Shown one piece after another: positions 50,287-59,013 of a DNA stretch of 64,000 bases. The stretch spans positions 1-64,000 of the forward strand of contig NZ_JBNAGK010000011.1 in the NCBI RefSeq assembly GCF_049803835.1, in the 5' to 3' direction. The notes below the pieces were generated by a model. That model saw only the letters and a program-made list of their open reading frames with translations. It had not been told where the DNA came from and searched no databases. Source of the DNA: Pacificoceanicola sp049803835. GTDB taxonomy: Bacteria; Pseudomonadota; Alphaproteobacteria; Rhodobacterales; Rhodobacteraceae. The position numbers and the translations under genes were made by a program. The stretch's first letter is position 1; each line of letters opens with the position of its first letter.

Positions 50287-50990
50287 GTGCCCGCTCCCGA
50301 CTGCGCGAGGTCCTGAACACAGATCACCTCGTCACCGAGACGCAACACCCATTCCCGGTTCACACCCGAGACCCGGATCACGCCATCCGCCTGCGCTTGG
50401 CTATTGACCGACCGTTCCGCCCCTCGGGTATGACGGAAGATCGCCGGGATCGGCGCGTTCTTCGCGAAGCGGAAATACGTGAACGTCCCGTCGTCCCAGA
50501 CCGAGACCGGCGTGAACTCGAGTTTCTTGCTGACACCATAGTTCGCATTGGGCGGGGCAGCGGCCACCGCCTGCCGGGGCGCGCTGCGGCTTTCGGGATA
50601 GCGAAACTGAACCACGTAATGCGGCGTCTCGCGCGCCTCGACGACGTGGAAGTAATAAGATCGCCGGTTGGTGTAGACGGTGATGTTGGTGGCAACCCCG
50701 GAGGCCACGGGCTTGATCGCGAAGGCGCGCCCGCCCGGGACCGCGTCGAACTGAAAGCCGACCGTGTCGCCCGCGATGATCGAGCGGATCGTCTCGCCCT
50801 CACCGAACTCGACGGTGGTCACGCGGGTGAGGCTGGTCACGACGCGGAACACCTGACCGTCGACCCAGGTTGCGATGCGAACGCGGCTGTCGTGGGTGCC
50901 GCGGCCGGGCGTGGTCTCAGCCGAGGCGGGGAAGCCCGCGGACATCGCGGCGGCGATGAGGAGGCCGGAAAGAGAAAGACGGGTCGTCAT
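50283..50990 (-). CDS. virB9: Type IV secretion core protein VirB9
   Basis: A 235-residue periplasmic/outer-membrane core subunit. It has a signal peptide (LSLSGLLIAAAMSAGFPASA), a beta-rich VirB9 domain with YYFHVVEARETPHYVVQFRY, and the C-terminal segment VWDDGTFTYFRF that binds VirB7. Overlaps neighbours by 4 bases at both ends. Confidence 0.94.
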   Translation of the reverse strand: MTTRLSLSGLLIAAAMSAGFPASAETTPGRGTHDSRVRIATWVDGQVFRVVTSLTRVTTVEFGEGETIRSIIAGDTVGFQFDAVPGGRAFAIKPVASGVATNITVYTNRRSYYFHVVEARETPHYVVQFRYPESRSAPRQAVAAAPPNANYGVSKKLEFTPVSVWDDGTFTYFRFAKNAPIPAIFRHTRGAERSVNSQAQADGVIRVSGVNREWVLRLGDEVICVQDLAQSGAGT

Positions 50991-51646
50991 TCGGCGCGGT
51001 CCGATCTGATAGCGTATTGCGTGACGGTGAAGCCGAAGGGGTTCTGCCAGACCTCGTCGAGACCGCGTGGGGTATCGGGGCGGAACTCGAACATCAGCGT
51101 GGCAGTGAAGGCGCCGTCCTGCACGCCCTGCGGGCCGGTCAGGCGCTTGCGCAGGCGCACCTGCGCCCGGTTCTCACCGATGAGCGTGATGCTGGCGATC
51201 TCGACCGCCATCTCGGCACCTGCCCCGTAGCGCGTCGGCGGGTAGGTGTCCTGCCCGCTGGTCCAGGTCGCGCGCATGCCGGCCTCGGCCGCACCCTTCG
51301 ATTGGGCGATCACCCGGCGCACGCGCAGGTCGTTGTCGAGCTGGTTATAGGTCTCGCGGTCGGTGATGTAGCGATAGATCTGCGCCTCGATCACCGCGGG
51401 GCGTTCGGCCAGCGTCACCGACTGCACGGCGGCATTCGGCAGCGCGAGGCCCGTCGCGGGATCGAAGGGCACCACGACCGGCGGCGGGGTTTCGATCAGC
51501 AACGCGACAGCAGCAGCGGAAAGGCAGCCCATCACGCCAAAAACCGCCCCGCCGATGCCGAGCTTGCGCCATGTCTCCTCGCGGCGTAGCGCGCCGTAAA
51601 CCAGCTCTTCCTCGACGATGGTGTCGATGTTTGCGCTCAGGGTCAT
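50987..51646 (-). CDS. virB8: Type IV secretion protein VirB8
   Basis: A 219-residue assembly factor with one N-terminal helix (GGAVFGVMGCLSAAAVALLI) and a periplasmic NTF2-like domain including the conserved YITDRETYN turn and FGFTVTQYAI at the end. Overlaps virB9 and the virB5-like gene by 4 bases each. Confidence 0.94.
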   Translation of the reverse strand: MTLSANIDTIVEEELVYGALRREETWRKLGIGGAVFGVMGCLSAAAVALLIETPPPVVVPFDPATGLALPNAAVQSVTLAERPAVIEAQIYRYITDRETYNQLDNDLRVRRVIAQSKGAAEAGMRATWTSGQDTYPPTRYGAGAEMAVEIASITLIGENRAQVRLRKRLTGPQGVQDGAFTATLMFEFRPDTPRGLDEVWQNPFGFTVTQYAIRSDRAE

Positions 51647-52455
51647 TTCTTGAGGTCCGGCAGCGTGAAGTCCATGTAGCGGCGCTCTTCGGCGATGGTG
51701 GCCGCATCGACCACACCGGCATTGCCCGCGCCAACGGTCTGGATCGCCTCAAGCTCCCACATCCGGGTCATCGCAATCGCAAGCTCGGCGGTCACCCGGG
51801 TGTTGTGATCCATCGACGCCTTCAGATCCTCCATGTCCGGGATCATCTCGACCAGCTTTTCGACCCGCTCCAGCGATTGCGCCGCCTCGGCGTGACTGTT
51901 CTGGGCGGCCGCAGACAGCACGGCCCCGGTGGTGGCACGGGTCGCCACGCCCTGCGCGCCGGGGCTGCCGCTGCGGGCGATCTCGGACAGGCTGTCTTCG
52001 TCGAAGCCTGCGCTTGCCAACGCGCTTTCCATCTGGGTGCGCAGCGGCCCGGCGGAGGAGCCGAGGAGCGCGCTCCAATCGCCCTGCTGAATGCCGGTGA
52101 TCAGGTCGCCAATGTCGGAGAAATCTGCCTCGAGCAAGCCGTCGAGATCACCACCCATGGCGAGGCCGAGGATCTTGTCCCGTGCCCCGGTGAGCGAGGC
52201 GTACATCTGGTTCAGCTGGTCGAGCTGCTGCTGTACGAGGTCGAGCTGCTCAAGGAGGGTATCCAGTTGATCGGTCTGGATCCCGAAGTCCTCCAGCATC
52301 TGCTGCAGCTGGCGAATTTCCTGGGCGATGTTCTGGGTGTCCACGGTTGGTACGCCTTGGGCGGTGGCCGGCGTCGCGGCCATACCAAGGGCAACAGCCA
52401 CAGCGGCTGCGGTCCCGAACAGAATTCTCCGTGCGTACGGGAAGGTCATCCTCAT
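51643..52455 (-). CDS. virB5: VirB5/TrbJ-like pilus-tip protein
   Basis: A 270-residue exported protein. The signal peptide (ILFGTAAAVAVALGMAATPA) is followed by GVPTVDTQNIAQEIRQLQQ and a long helical region (LDLVQQQLDQLNQMYASLTG) typical of the VirB5/TrbJ family. Its start is fixed by the ATGA overlap with the upstream lytic transglycosylase gene and by AGGAG. The mature N-terminus is similar to that of the upstream gene product. Confidence 0.85.
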   Translation of the reverse strand: MRMTFPYARRILFGTAAAVAVALGMAATPATAQGVPTVDTQNIAQEIRQLQQMLEDFGIQTDQLDTLLEQLDLVQQQLDQLNQMYASLTGARDKILGLAMGGDLDGLLEADFSDIGDLITGIQQGDWSALLGSSAGPLRTQMESALASAGFDEDSLSEIARSGSPGAQGVATRATTGAVLSAAAQNSHAEAAQSLERVEKLVEMIPDMEDLKASMDHNTRVTAELAIAMTRMWELEAIQTVGAGNAGVVDAATIAEERRYMDFTLPDLKK

Positions 52456-53594
52456 CGCAAAGTCTCCTGACTGAAATCCATGAACTGGCGCTCGGCGGCC
52501 TGCGCTGCGGCGCGCGCGATCTGCTCGGCGCTCATCGGTTGGGTAGCGGCGGCCTTGAGGCGGGTGCGGATGGCAACGAGACGCGCCAGTTCCGCGCGGG
52601 CATAGGTGTTGAGGGCCAGCGCCTCGTGCAGGTCCTCGGTCTCGCCGATCCGTTCGATGATGTCCTGCACCCGCAGGGCGGCGGCCCGGACCGAAACCAG
52701 CGAGTAATCGCCATAGACCCCCGAGCCATGCGCCGAGAGGCTGAAGCTCGCGTTGGCCAGGAGGACCGGGTCGATGGTGCCGAGTGCGTCGATCCCGCCC
52801 ACGGCGGCGAGGTAGCGGTTGTACTGCTCGGGAATGACCACGACGTAGTGTTGGGTTTCCTTGAAGGGCGGCACACCGCCGTAATCCTGCACGTTACCGG
52901 GGCCCGCGTTATAGGCCGCGAGTCCGTGGATGATGTTGCCGCCGAACATGTTCAGCATCTGCGCCAAGTAGCGCGCGCCGCCGGTCACCTGCAGGTAGGG
53001 ATCGTCGTAGTAGCCGGGGTAGACACCAAGGTCTTTGGCGGTATCCGGCATGATCTGCGTAAGACCATAGGCGCCCACATGCGAACGGGCGCCGATCTGG
53101 AACCGGCTCTCCTGCCAGATCAGCGCCTGCAAAAGGCAGCGCCATTGCACGAGGGACAGTCCGGCGCGCGACACCCCGGGGAGGGAAAAAGTATCACGCG
53201 CCGCGCGGATGATCAGGGCCTCGATCCCTTCCCGCGCATCACCAAACATGGCGCTGGCAGCCGGATTGCCATCGTCCTTGCCATACAGCGCTTCGGCGGC
53301 GGTCTCGGGGCCTCTGCCCGCTTCCAACCCGTCGATGGTACCAGAGACGTCGGTTCCGCCCAAGCTTGTCGCCTCGACGAGGTTGTTCAAGGCTTCGAGC
53401 TGCTGGCGTTCAATCTCCGCCAGTTCCTCTTTCCGGGTCAGCGTGTCGCGCTGCAGGGCCAGATCCTTGTCCCGCTGCGCGATCAGCGCCGCCGTGCGCG
53501 CAAAATCCTGCGCGTCGAAGGTCGGCACGCCCTGCCCTGTCACCGGGGCGGCGATTGCGGCGCAGATCAGGAAAGGAGGAAGACGGCGCAACAT
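52452..53594 (-). CDS. Lytic transglycosylase with VirB5-like N-terminus
   Basis: A 380-residue exported protein. The signal peptide is followed by GVPTFDAQDFARTAALIAQR and a coiled stretch (DTLTRKEELAEIERQQLEAL), resembling the mature start of the neighbouring VirB5-like protein. The C-terminal half is an SLT domain: IWQESRFQIGARS with the catalytic Glu, GLTQIMPDTAKDLG, and GLAAYNAGPGNVQ. It would open peptidoglycan for the channel. It is the second transglycosylase of the operon. Confidence 0.88.
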   Translation of the reverse strand: MLRRLPPFLICAAIAAPVTGQGVPTFDAQDFARTAALIAQRDKDLALQRDTLTRKEELAEIERQQLEALNNLVEATSLGGTDVSGTIDGLEAGRGPETAAEALYGKDDGNPAASAMFGDAREGIEALIIRAARDTFSLPGVSRAGLSLVQWRCLLQALIWQESRFQIGARSHVGAYGLTQIMPDTAKDLGVYPGYYDDPYLQVTGGARYLAQMLNMFGGNIIHGLAAYNAGPGNVQDYGGVPPFKETQHYVVVIPEQYNRYLAAVGGIDALGTIDPVLLANASFSLSAHGSGVYGDYSLVSVRAAALRVQDIIERIGETEDLHEALALNTYARAELARLVAIRTRLKAAATQPMSAEQIARAAAQAAERQFMDFSQETLR

Positions 53595-53597
53595 GGA

Positions 53598-53795
53598 TCA
53601 GTTCGCAGTGCCGAGGGCGGTGAAGCTGCAGCCGGTATCATCAGGCGCCACGACGGACCCTTTGGTCGAAAGACGCGGCGTGGTTTTCGCTCCTTGTTCA
53701 TCGAAGCAGTTCGCCGTCGCAGGCTTGTACTCGGCGCAGGCCGACAGGGTGAGCCCGAGGGCAAGAAGCCCTGCACGCAAGGTCATTGTCTTCAT
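53598..53795 (-). CDS. Small lipoprotein, VirB7-like position
   Basis: A 65-residue lipoprotein with lipobox LTLSAC and two Cys in the mature part (TANCFDEQ, DTGCSFTAL). VirB7 proteins are small lipoproteins that pair with VirB9, and no other candidate is seen in the operon; assignment rests on size, lipobox and context. Start ATG 53795 is preceded by GGAG; an upstream in-frame TTG at 53801 would add two residues. Confidence 0.65.
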   Translation of the reverse strand: MKTMTLRAGLLALGLTLSACAEYKPATANCFDEQGAKTTPRLSTKGSVVAPDDTGCSFTALGTAN

Positions 53796-53797
53796 CT

Positions 53798-56182
53798 TCA
53801 AAGTCTCCAGAAATCCGGGCGGTCGCGGTAGTCGCTGCCCACCAGTTCCTCGCCCTTCTCCATGCCGCCGAGGATGGTCACGAGCGGCCCGAGGTTTGAG
53901 AGATCTGCATCGATCACCACCGAGCCACGGTCGTCCCGCACAAGCGCGAGCCGAGAGGACGAACCGACCCCGAGGAGGATATCGAGCTCCTTCTCTGACA
54001 GTCCCAGCATGGCGTAATCGGCCTCGCTGGCGCGGATGTTCGGCAGCAGGATCTGCGTTGGAACCGCCTCGACGATGGTCTTGCCGGTGCGGGTACGTTC
54101 GAGCTGGCTTGCGTATTGGGTCATCATCACGACGACTGCGTTCTGTTTCCGGGCGGTGACGAGCCAGTTTGACAGCCGCTCCGCGAAATACGCGTTATCC
54201 AGCGCCTTCCAGGCCTCGTCGATCAGGATGACGGTCGGCTTGCGATCCTCGATCACCCGTTCGACGCGGCGGAACAGGTAGGAGAGCACCGCCATGCGCT
54301 CCCGCTCGCTCTCGGAATCGAGGATGCCGGTCAGGTCGAAGCCGGAAATGTCGCCCGCGAGGCTGCCCCCCAACTTGAACGTGTCCTGCGGGTTTGTGCC
54401 GAAGATCCAGCCGTAGCGGCCTTCCGCGGTCCATTCCTGCATGCGCTCAAACAGATCGCCGTCGTCATCGGTCGACACCAGCAGCGAGGCAAAATCCGAC
54501 CAGTTCCGAAGACCTTCATGGCTCGCCGAGGCGTTCTGGCGTACGACCTCCTGCAGCCGGTTGGTCTGCACCGGCGTGAGAGGCCGGTCGCGGCGTTCGA
54601 GCAGTGTCGCGAGCCAGTCCGCAAGCCAGGCCTGCCCGCGCGCATCGGTCTCGGTCTGGAGCGGGTTGAGCCCTGTCGGGCGCCCGGCCCGCACGGTCGA
54701 ATAGCTGCCGCCAAGCGCCCGCACCGCCATTTCCATGCCGGCGCGGTAGTCGAAGACAAAAAGCCGTGCACCCGCCCGCCGCGCCATCGCCATGAGGAAG
54801 GCCGCGAGCACGGACTTCCCCGAGCCGGGGCGTCCAAGGATCAACGTATGCCCGCCGGTCGGCTCACGATCCGGCGCGCCCTGTTCGTGGAAGTTGAAGC
54901 GGAAGCCGCCGCGTTCGGGCGTCGGGAAGAGCGTGATCGGCAGGCCCCAAGGCACATCGCGCCCCGGTTTGCCCAAGGGCGTGCGGTGCAGCGTGGCCAG
55001 ATCCGCAAAATTGTGGTTGGTGATGGCCGCCTTGCGGCTCCGCGCCCCGGTATTGCCGGGATGCTGGGCCATGTAATGCGCCCGCGCGCCGAAGCCTTCG
55101 GAAATCAGGTTGATGCCGCTACTCGCGGCGATGTTGCGCACCTCGGCGCAGATATCGTCGAGCTCGGCGCGCGTCCTGGCATAGACCGCAACGGTCATGT
55201 GATGCTCGCCAAAGATCAGGCGCTTGGATTCCAGATCGTCCTGCGCGAGTTCCAGCTCCTCGGCGAGGCTGACCGCCCCGTCATTGGCGGCCTGCATCAG
55301 CCGCAGCTGCCGTTTGATGCGGCCCGCCATGATGTTCGAGTTGATCGGCACGAAGGAATGCGTGATGACCATGTCGACCGGTAGGTTCAGCTCGTCGAGC
55401 ATCAGCGCATCGGTCTTGGCCGGGTAGTTCTTTACCGCGAAGATCGCACCGAACTTCTCGCCTGCGGCGCCTTCGGAGAGGCGGATCGTCGGCCCGTCGA
55501 AGGTCGCCCGCGTGTTGGCAACATCCTCGGCCAAAATCCCGAAACGGGAGCGTGGGAACAGCGGGTGTTCGCAGCCGGTATTGAGGCTGCCGAGAAAGCC
55601 AAGCAGCGCTCCGGACTGTGCGGACAACAGCCGAGGCTTCATCTCGTCGAAGGTGGAGAGGATGAACCCCACGACCTCGTCAAGCTTGCGCATGCGCCGC
55701 GCGGTGTCCTGCGCGAGCCGCGCCCGGGAGGAGCCAGCCAGAAATGGCAGCCCCCTGCCGGTTTCGGGACGCTTCAGCACCGTGAGTGTCAGCGTCTTGT
55801 CACGCAGACCAGACGCGCGCAGATGGGTGCGCCAGCGCCGGTCGATCTCACCCGCGAAGCCCGCATCCTCAATGGGTGGCAGGTCCACCTCGACCGCTTT
55901 CGAAACCTTGTGCAGGTAGAAGGAAAAACCCGTCCCGGCCTGCGCCACGATCCCGGCCATCAGCGCGCCGATGCGGTCGAGATGCGCATCCTCGTTCGTG
56001 GTGCTGTTCAACCCTTCGAGCCGGATGCACTGCATCAACTCGTTGCCCCGCGTGCGGATCACCGTGTCGCTGACAAGGCTCACATAGGGCAGCATCTGCG
56101 ACAGGCGCTTCTCGCCCGCCACCCAGGACGGCAGCACCGTCGCGAGATCGAGGTTGTCATCATATCGGCTATCACGGGGCAT
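53798..56182 (-). CDS. virB4: Type IV secretion ATPase VirB4
   Basis: A 794-residue ATPase that powers pilus assembly and transfer. It has a CagE/TrbE/VirB N-terminal domain, Walker A ILGRPGSGKSVLAAFLM and Walker B VILIDEAWKALDNAYF. Start at ATG 56182 with GGGGG upstream; it overlaps virB3 by 11 bases. A GTG three codons earlier is also open. Confidence 0.95.
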   Translation of the reverse strand: MPRDSRYDDNLDLATVLPSWVAGEKRLSQMLPYVSLVSDTVIRTRGNELMQCIRLEGLNSTTNEDAHLDRIGALMAGIVAQAGTGFSFYLHKVSKAVEVDLPPIEDAGFAGEIDRRWRTHLRASGLRDKTLTLTVLKRPETGRGLPFLAGSSRARLAQDTARRMRKLDEVVGFILSTFDEMKPRLLSAQSGALLGFLGSLNTGCEHPLFPRSRFGILAEDVANTRATFDGPTIRLSEGAAGEKFGAIFAVKNYPAKTDALMLDELNLPVDMVITHSFVPINSNIMAGRIKRQLRLMQAANDGAVSLAEELELAQDDLESKRLIFGEHHMTVAVYARTRAELDDICAEVRNIAASSGINLISEGFGARAHYMAQHPGNTGARSRKAAITNHNFADLATLHRTPLGKPGRDVPWGLPITLFPTPERGGFRFNFHEQGAPDREPTGGHTLILGRPGSGKSVLAAFLMAMARRAGARLFVFDYRAGMEMAVRALGGSYSTVRAGRPTGLNPLQTETDARGQAWLADWLATLLERRDRPLTPVQTNRLQEVVRQNASASHEGLRNWSDFASLLVSTDDDGDLFERMQEWTAEGRYGWIFGTNPQDTFKLGGSLAGDISGFDLTGILDSESERERMAVLSYLFRRVERVIEDRKPTVILIDEAWKALDNAYFAERLSNWLVTARKQNAVVVMMTQYASQLERTRTGKTIVEAVPTQILLPNIRASEADYAMLGLSEKELDILLGVGSSSRLALVRDDRGSVVIDADLSNLGPLVTILGGMEKGEELVGSDYRDRPDFWRL

Positions 56183-56450
56183 AGCTGTCACCCCCGTGAT
56201 GCTTGCGATTCCGGGTCGGCGGCGTCTCCTGCAGGGTGATCACCAGCACGTCGAGGAAGTTCGGATCCCAATCGGCGGCCTTCCAGAGCGCGGGCCAGGC
56301 GATACCGGCGATCAGCACCACGACCCAGCTCTGCACCCAGAGGACCAGGAGCGTCGAGCCGAAGAGCCAGACCATGGCATACATGATCGGCAGGCCCATG
56401 AGCTTGGGTGGCCTCAGAAGGCCGATGAAGACGCGCGACTGGTCTGTCAT
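56172..56450 (-). CDS. virB3: Type IV secretion protein VirB3
   Basis: A 92-residue inner-membrane protein with two adjacent helices (LPIMYAMVWLFGSTLLVLWV and SWVVVLIAGIAWPALWKAAD) and a VirB3 opening (FIGLLRPPKLMGLP). It partners VirB4, whose gene it overlaps. Confidence 0.9.
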   Translation of the reverse strand: MTDQSRVFIGLLRPPKLMGLPIMYAMVWLFGSTLLVLWVQSWVVVLIAGIAWPALWKAADWDPNFLDVLVITLQETPPTRNRKHHGGDSYAP

Positions 56451-56459
56451 GGCCTTGCC

Positions 56460-56753
56460 TCAGGGGGTGGTCCAGATGGCGGCAACGATGGTCGGTGCGG
56501 CGGCGATGCCCGCGATTGCCACCACGACCCAAAGCGCTTGCCGGAAGTCGAGGATGCCGAAGAGCCAGGACAGGAACACGCCGATCAGCGCCAGCGTGCC
56601 GATCACGATGCCCAAGGGGCCGGTGATGGCATCGACGATGCCCTGCAACAGGGTCTGCACCGGCGAGAGGTCGATGCTTTGCGCAAAGGCAGGTCCGGCG
56701 GCAACGATCAGCAAGGCCGCCGCAACGGCGGTCACATTTACAGGTCTCTTCAC
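56460..56753 (-). CDS. virB2: VirB2 pilin
   Basis: A 97-residue prepilin with a long signal peptide (VTAVAAALLIVAAGPAFA) and two hydrophobic helices in the mature part (PLGIVIGTLALIGVFLSWLF and ALWVVVAIAGIAAAPTIV). Its start overlaps the virB1 stop by 4 bases. Major conjugative pilus subunit. Confidence 0.92.
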   Translation of the reverse strand: MKRPVNVTAVAAALLIVAAGPAFAQSIDLSPVQTLLQGIVDAITGPLGIVIGTLALIGVFLSWLFGILDFRQALWVVVAIAGIAAAPTIVAAIWTTP

Positions 56754-57460
56754 GAAATCTCTCCTCTCAGGCGTTTCATCACGGCGGTCACTTTCGCCAC
56801 GTGGCCCATGGTTTCCTTGTAAGGGGGAATGCCGCCGTGGCGGTCGACCGCCTCGGGTCCGGCATTGTAGGCGGCGAGCGCCAGGCGGCTGTCGCCGAAG
56901 CGGGACAGCATCATCAGCAGATACCGCGCCGAGCCGTCGAGGTTCTGGCGCGTGTCATGCGGATCGACACCCAAAGCCCGCGCCGTGTCCGGCATCAATT
57001 GGCCGAGCCCAATGGCCCCGGCGCCGCTCAGGGCGCGCGGATCATACGCGCTTTCGATCTCGATATTGGCCCGATAGAGCGCAGCCCAGTCGGTGACCGT
57101 CAGACCGGCACGGCGCAAACCGGGATGACCGGCATAGCGAAAGGCCGTCGCCTCGATGGCGGTAAGAATGTCGGGATGCGCAAGGACGGGTTTCGGCACT
57201 GCTACATCAGCGACCGGTTCGTCTTTTTTGCGCTTGGAGAAGAGAAAGAGCCTGTCGCCCGGCTCAGGCGACGCGTCGTTGTCCGCGTCAAGTGACCGAT
57301 TCAGGCCATCACGCGCAGCAGCGGCGTCGATCAGTCGCCCATCCTGGCCGACCGAAAATATGAATCCGCCCGAGTTCGACTGTGCCAGCAGGGCCGAGGG
57401 TGCGGAACAAACACCTGTACCCAGCAAGACAAGCGTCGCAAAAACGCGGCAGGCGGTCAA
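56750..57460 (-). CDS. virB1: VirB1-type lytic transglycosylase
   Basis: About 236 residues: a signal peptide (FATLVLLGTGVCSAPSALLA), a linker, and an SLT domain (NIEIESAYDPRALSG with catalytic Glu, GAIGLGQLMPDTARALG, LALAAYNAGPEAVD). No ATG lies before the signal peptide, so TTG at 57460 is proposed, 4 bases after the upstream gene stop. The frame is open further upstream, but that part overlaps the neighbouring gene and is not signal-like. Confidence 0.82.
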   Translation of the reverse strand: MTACRVFATLVLLGTGVCSAPSALLAQSNSGGFIFSVGQDGRLIDAAAARDGLNRSLDADNDASPEPGDRLFLFSKRKKDEPVADVAVPKPVLAHPDILTAIEATAFRYAGHPGLRRAGLTVTDWAALYRANIEIESAYDPRALSGAGAIGLGQLMPDTARALGVDPHDTRQNLDGSARYLLMMLSRFGDSRLALAAYNAGPEAVDRHGGIPPYKETMGHVAKVTAVMKRLRGEIS

Positions 57461-57464
57461 ACCC

Positions 57465-57800
57465 TCAGGGCTGGACGGCCGCAGGCCTGCCCGAGACTTC
57501 GTGGGGCACACGCCCGCCCTCTTCGAGCGGGATGGACACGACACTTGCGCCCATGTCGGCCAGGAAACTGACAAGGCCGACGATCGTCTTGAACTCGCGG
57601 ACCTTGAGGTAGCTGCGCGAGGTGACGAGCAGCTTTTCGTCCCGGCCATCGGCAGAGACCGCCCGCACGGTCCAGATGCCGTACCAGCTGTTGTGGCGCT
57701 TCTCGGCGCCTTCCTTGCAGATGACTTCGGCGCGGTAACCCTGGCCGAGCAATCCGCGCAGTCCGTCTTCGGTGACCACATTCGGTGCTTCTTCTAACAT
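57465..57800 (-). CDS. Unknown protein at the head of the virB operon
   Basis: A 111-residue soluble protein (MLEEAPNVVTEDGLRGLLGQ at the start; a basic central strand LLVTSRSYLKVREFKT). No signal, helix anchor or known motif. Start ATG 57800 has GGGGAGG upstream. As first gene of the operon it might be a regulator or a cytosolic accessory of the transfer system. Confidence 0.65.
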   Translation of the reverse strand: MLEEAPNVVTEDGLRGLLGQGYRAEVICKEGAEKRHNSWYGIWTVRAVSADGRDEKLLVTSRSYLKVREFKTIVGLVSFLADMGASVVSIPLEEGGRVPHEVSGRPAAVQP

Positions 57801-57857
57801 GACCTCCCCTTGGACCTCCTCATCATGAGTAGCGACCCGCGGGGCAATTCCACGCGG

Positions 57858-57886
57858 GCAATACAAAACAACATTAATGCTTGCAA
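57858..57886 (-). promoter_or_regulatory. Possible promoter of the virB operon
   Basis: On the minus strand TTGCAA (57886-57881), a 17-base spacer and TATTGC (57863-57858), about 58 bases before the first start codon at 57800. The spacer and flanks are A/T-rich in an otherwise GC-rich region. A GC hairpin (CCCGCG / CGCGGG) lies between it and the gene. Confidence 0.4.
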
Positions 57887-57983
57887 GACGATTTATTCGA
57901 CTTGACCAACCGGATTTGGCTGCTTTAAACGGCTAGCGCACGAATGCGTGAATTTGAAGGGACAAAGGGGTTTTGCCCTACAC

Positions 57984-58262
57984 ATGTTTTGTGTCGAACG
58001 ATCCCACATGCTTGGTATGGCGGCGCTGTTCGTGACCGTTGCACAGATGGCAAGCGCCTGTATCGCCCCGGAAAAGCCCTACCTTCCCGCGCGGCCCGAA
58101 GACGTCCGCGCCTATGCCGATCTGCTGCGGGCGGATTTCGAAGGCTACATCGCCGATATTCAGGATTACTTCCGTTGCCTCGATGCCGAGCGCCAGCGCG
58201 CCTTCCGCGAGGCGCAGGAGGTCAGCCGGGACTATGGGCGATTGGTCGAGATCCTTGAGTGA
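57984..58262 (+). CDS. Small exported protein, unknown
   Basis: About 92 residues, with a hydrophobic N-terminus (MLGMAALFVTVAQMASAC, possibly a lipobox-like end) and a helical mature part (YLPARPEDVRAYADLLRADF). The start is uncertain: ATG 57984, ATG 58008 and GTG 57948 are in frame. It is divergent from the virB operon, a place that suggests a conjugation-related role, but the family is not recognised. Confidence 0.5.
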   Translation: MFCVERSHMLGMAALFVTVAQMASACIAPEKPYLPARPEDVRAYADLLRADFEGYIADIQDYFRCLDAERQRAFREAQEVSRDYGRLVEILE

Positions 58263-58275
58263 GGGCCTTCACGCA

Positions 58276-58596
58276 TCAACCCGCGTCAAGGTCCTCATAA
58301 TAAACGAGGGCCGGCATGTTCCGGCGCTGGTGCACGATCCGCAAGATCACTGGCGCACCATCGGCAGCGTCAAGTTGCTTGAAGAAAATCACGTGGCGCT
58401 GGCAATTGACGGATCGCATTCCCGGCAAAAAAAGGCTTCGGTCCCGGCCGATGCCCGGGTCTTCGGTGATCCGCTCGAATGCCGTGACCAGATGACGGTA
58501 GTAGACCAGCCATTGGTCCCTGCCCCACGTCCGGGCCGTGTAGTCACGGATGTCTTCCAGATCGGACCTTGCTGATCCCGAGAGGCGAATGGTCAT
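58276..58596 (-). CDS. parE: ParE/RelE-type toxin
   Basis: A 106-residue toxin of the ParE family (LSGSARSDLEDIRDYTARTW at the start; VILRIVHQRRNMPALVY at the end). ParE toxins poison gyrase. It lies 5 bases after the antitoxin gene. Together they stabilise the plasmid. Confidence 0.9.
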   Translation of the reverse strand: MTIRLSGSARSDLEDIRDYTARTWGRDQWLVYYRHLVTAFERITEDPGIGRDRSLFLPGMRSVNCQRHVIFFKQLDAADGAPVILRIVHQRRNMPALVYYEDLDAG

Positions 58597-58601
58597 GCCG
58601 T

Positions 58602-58844
58602 TCAGCGGTCAAAGGCATCTGGCTCGAAAGCCCTCGCGTCAAATTCCGCGAAATCGCCGTTCTCAGCCAGGGCGGCCGCCTGTTCCAGTTCGGCCTTGAG
58701 CGCATAGAACTGACGCGCGCCGTCCTTTTCCATCAGCATCCTGATGCCCGCGCGCACAACCTCGCTGACATTGGCGTAAGCGCCGGACTCGATCTGCGTC
58801 TGCACGTATTTTTGCATCGGCTCGGTCAGGTGGACGTTTGGCAT
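58602..58844 (-). CDS. parD: ParD-type antitoxin
   Basis: An 80-residue ribbon-helix-helix antitoxin (NVHLTEPMQKYVQTQIESG, NVSEVVRAGIRMLMEK) with an acidic C-terminus that would wrap ParE. First gene of the parDE pair and likely its autorepressor. Confidence 0.9.
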   Translation of the reverse strand: MPNVHLTEPMQKYVQTQIESGAYANVSEVVRAGIRMLMEKDGARQFYALKAELEQAAALAENGDFAEFDARAFEPDAFDR

Positions 58845-59013
58845 GATGCACTCCTTATATGCTCGATCCTATCAGATACTGACATAACCCGGCAAGGATT
58901 GGGTGCTGGTTGACCGGTTTGACGCGCAAGCATCAAAGTACATCAGATAAATCCGATTGCTGTCGTTTATGTTGTATTGTATTCGCCCGAACAGTTTTGT
59001 GGGGAGTCGATAC

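Noticed and set aside
57461..57781. N-terminal extension of the VirB1 frame up to 57781
   Set aside because: It lies over the 57465-57800 gene in another frame, and the signal peptide begins only at about 57460.
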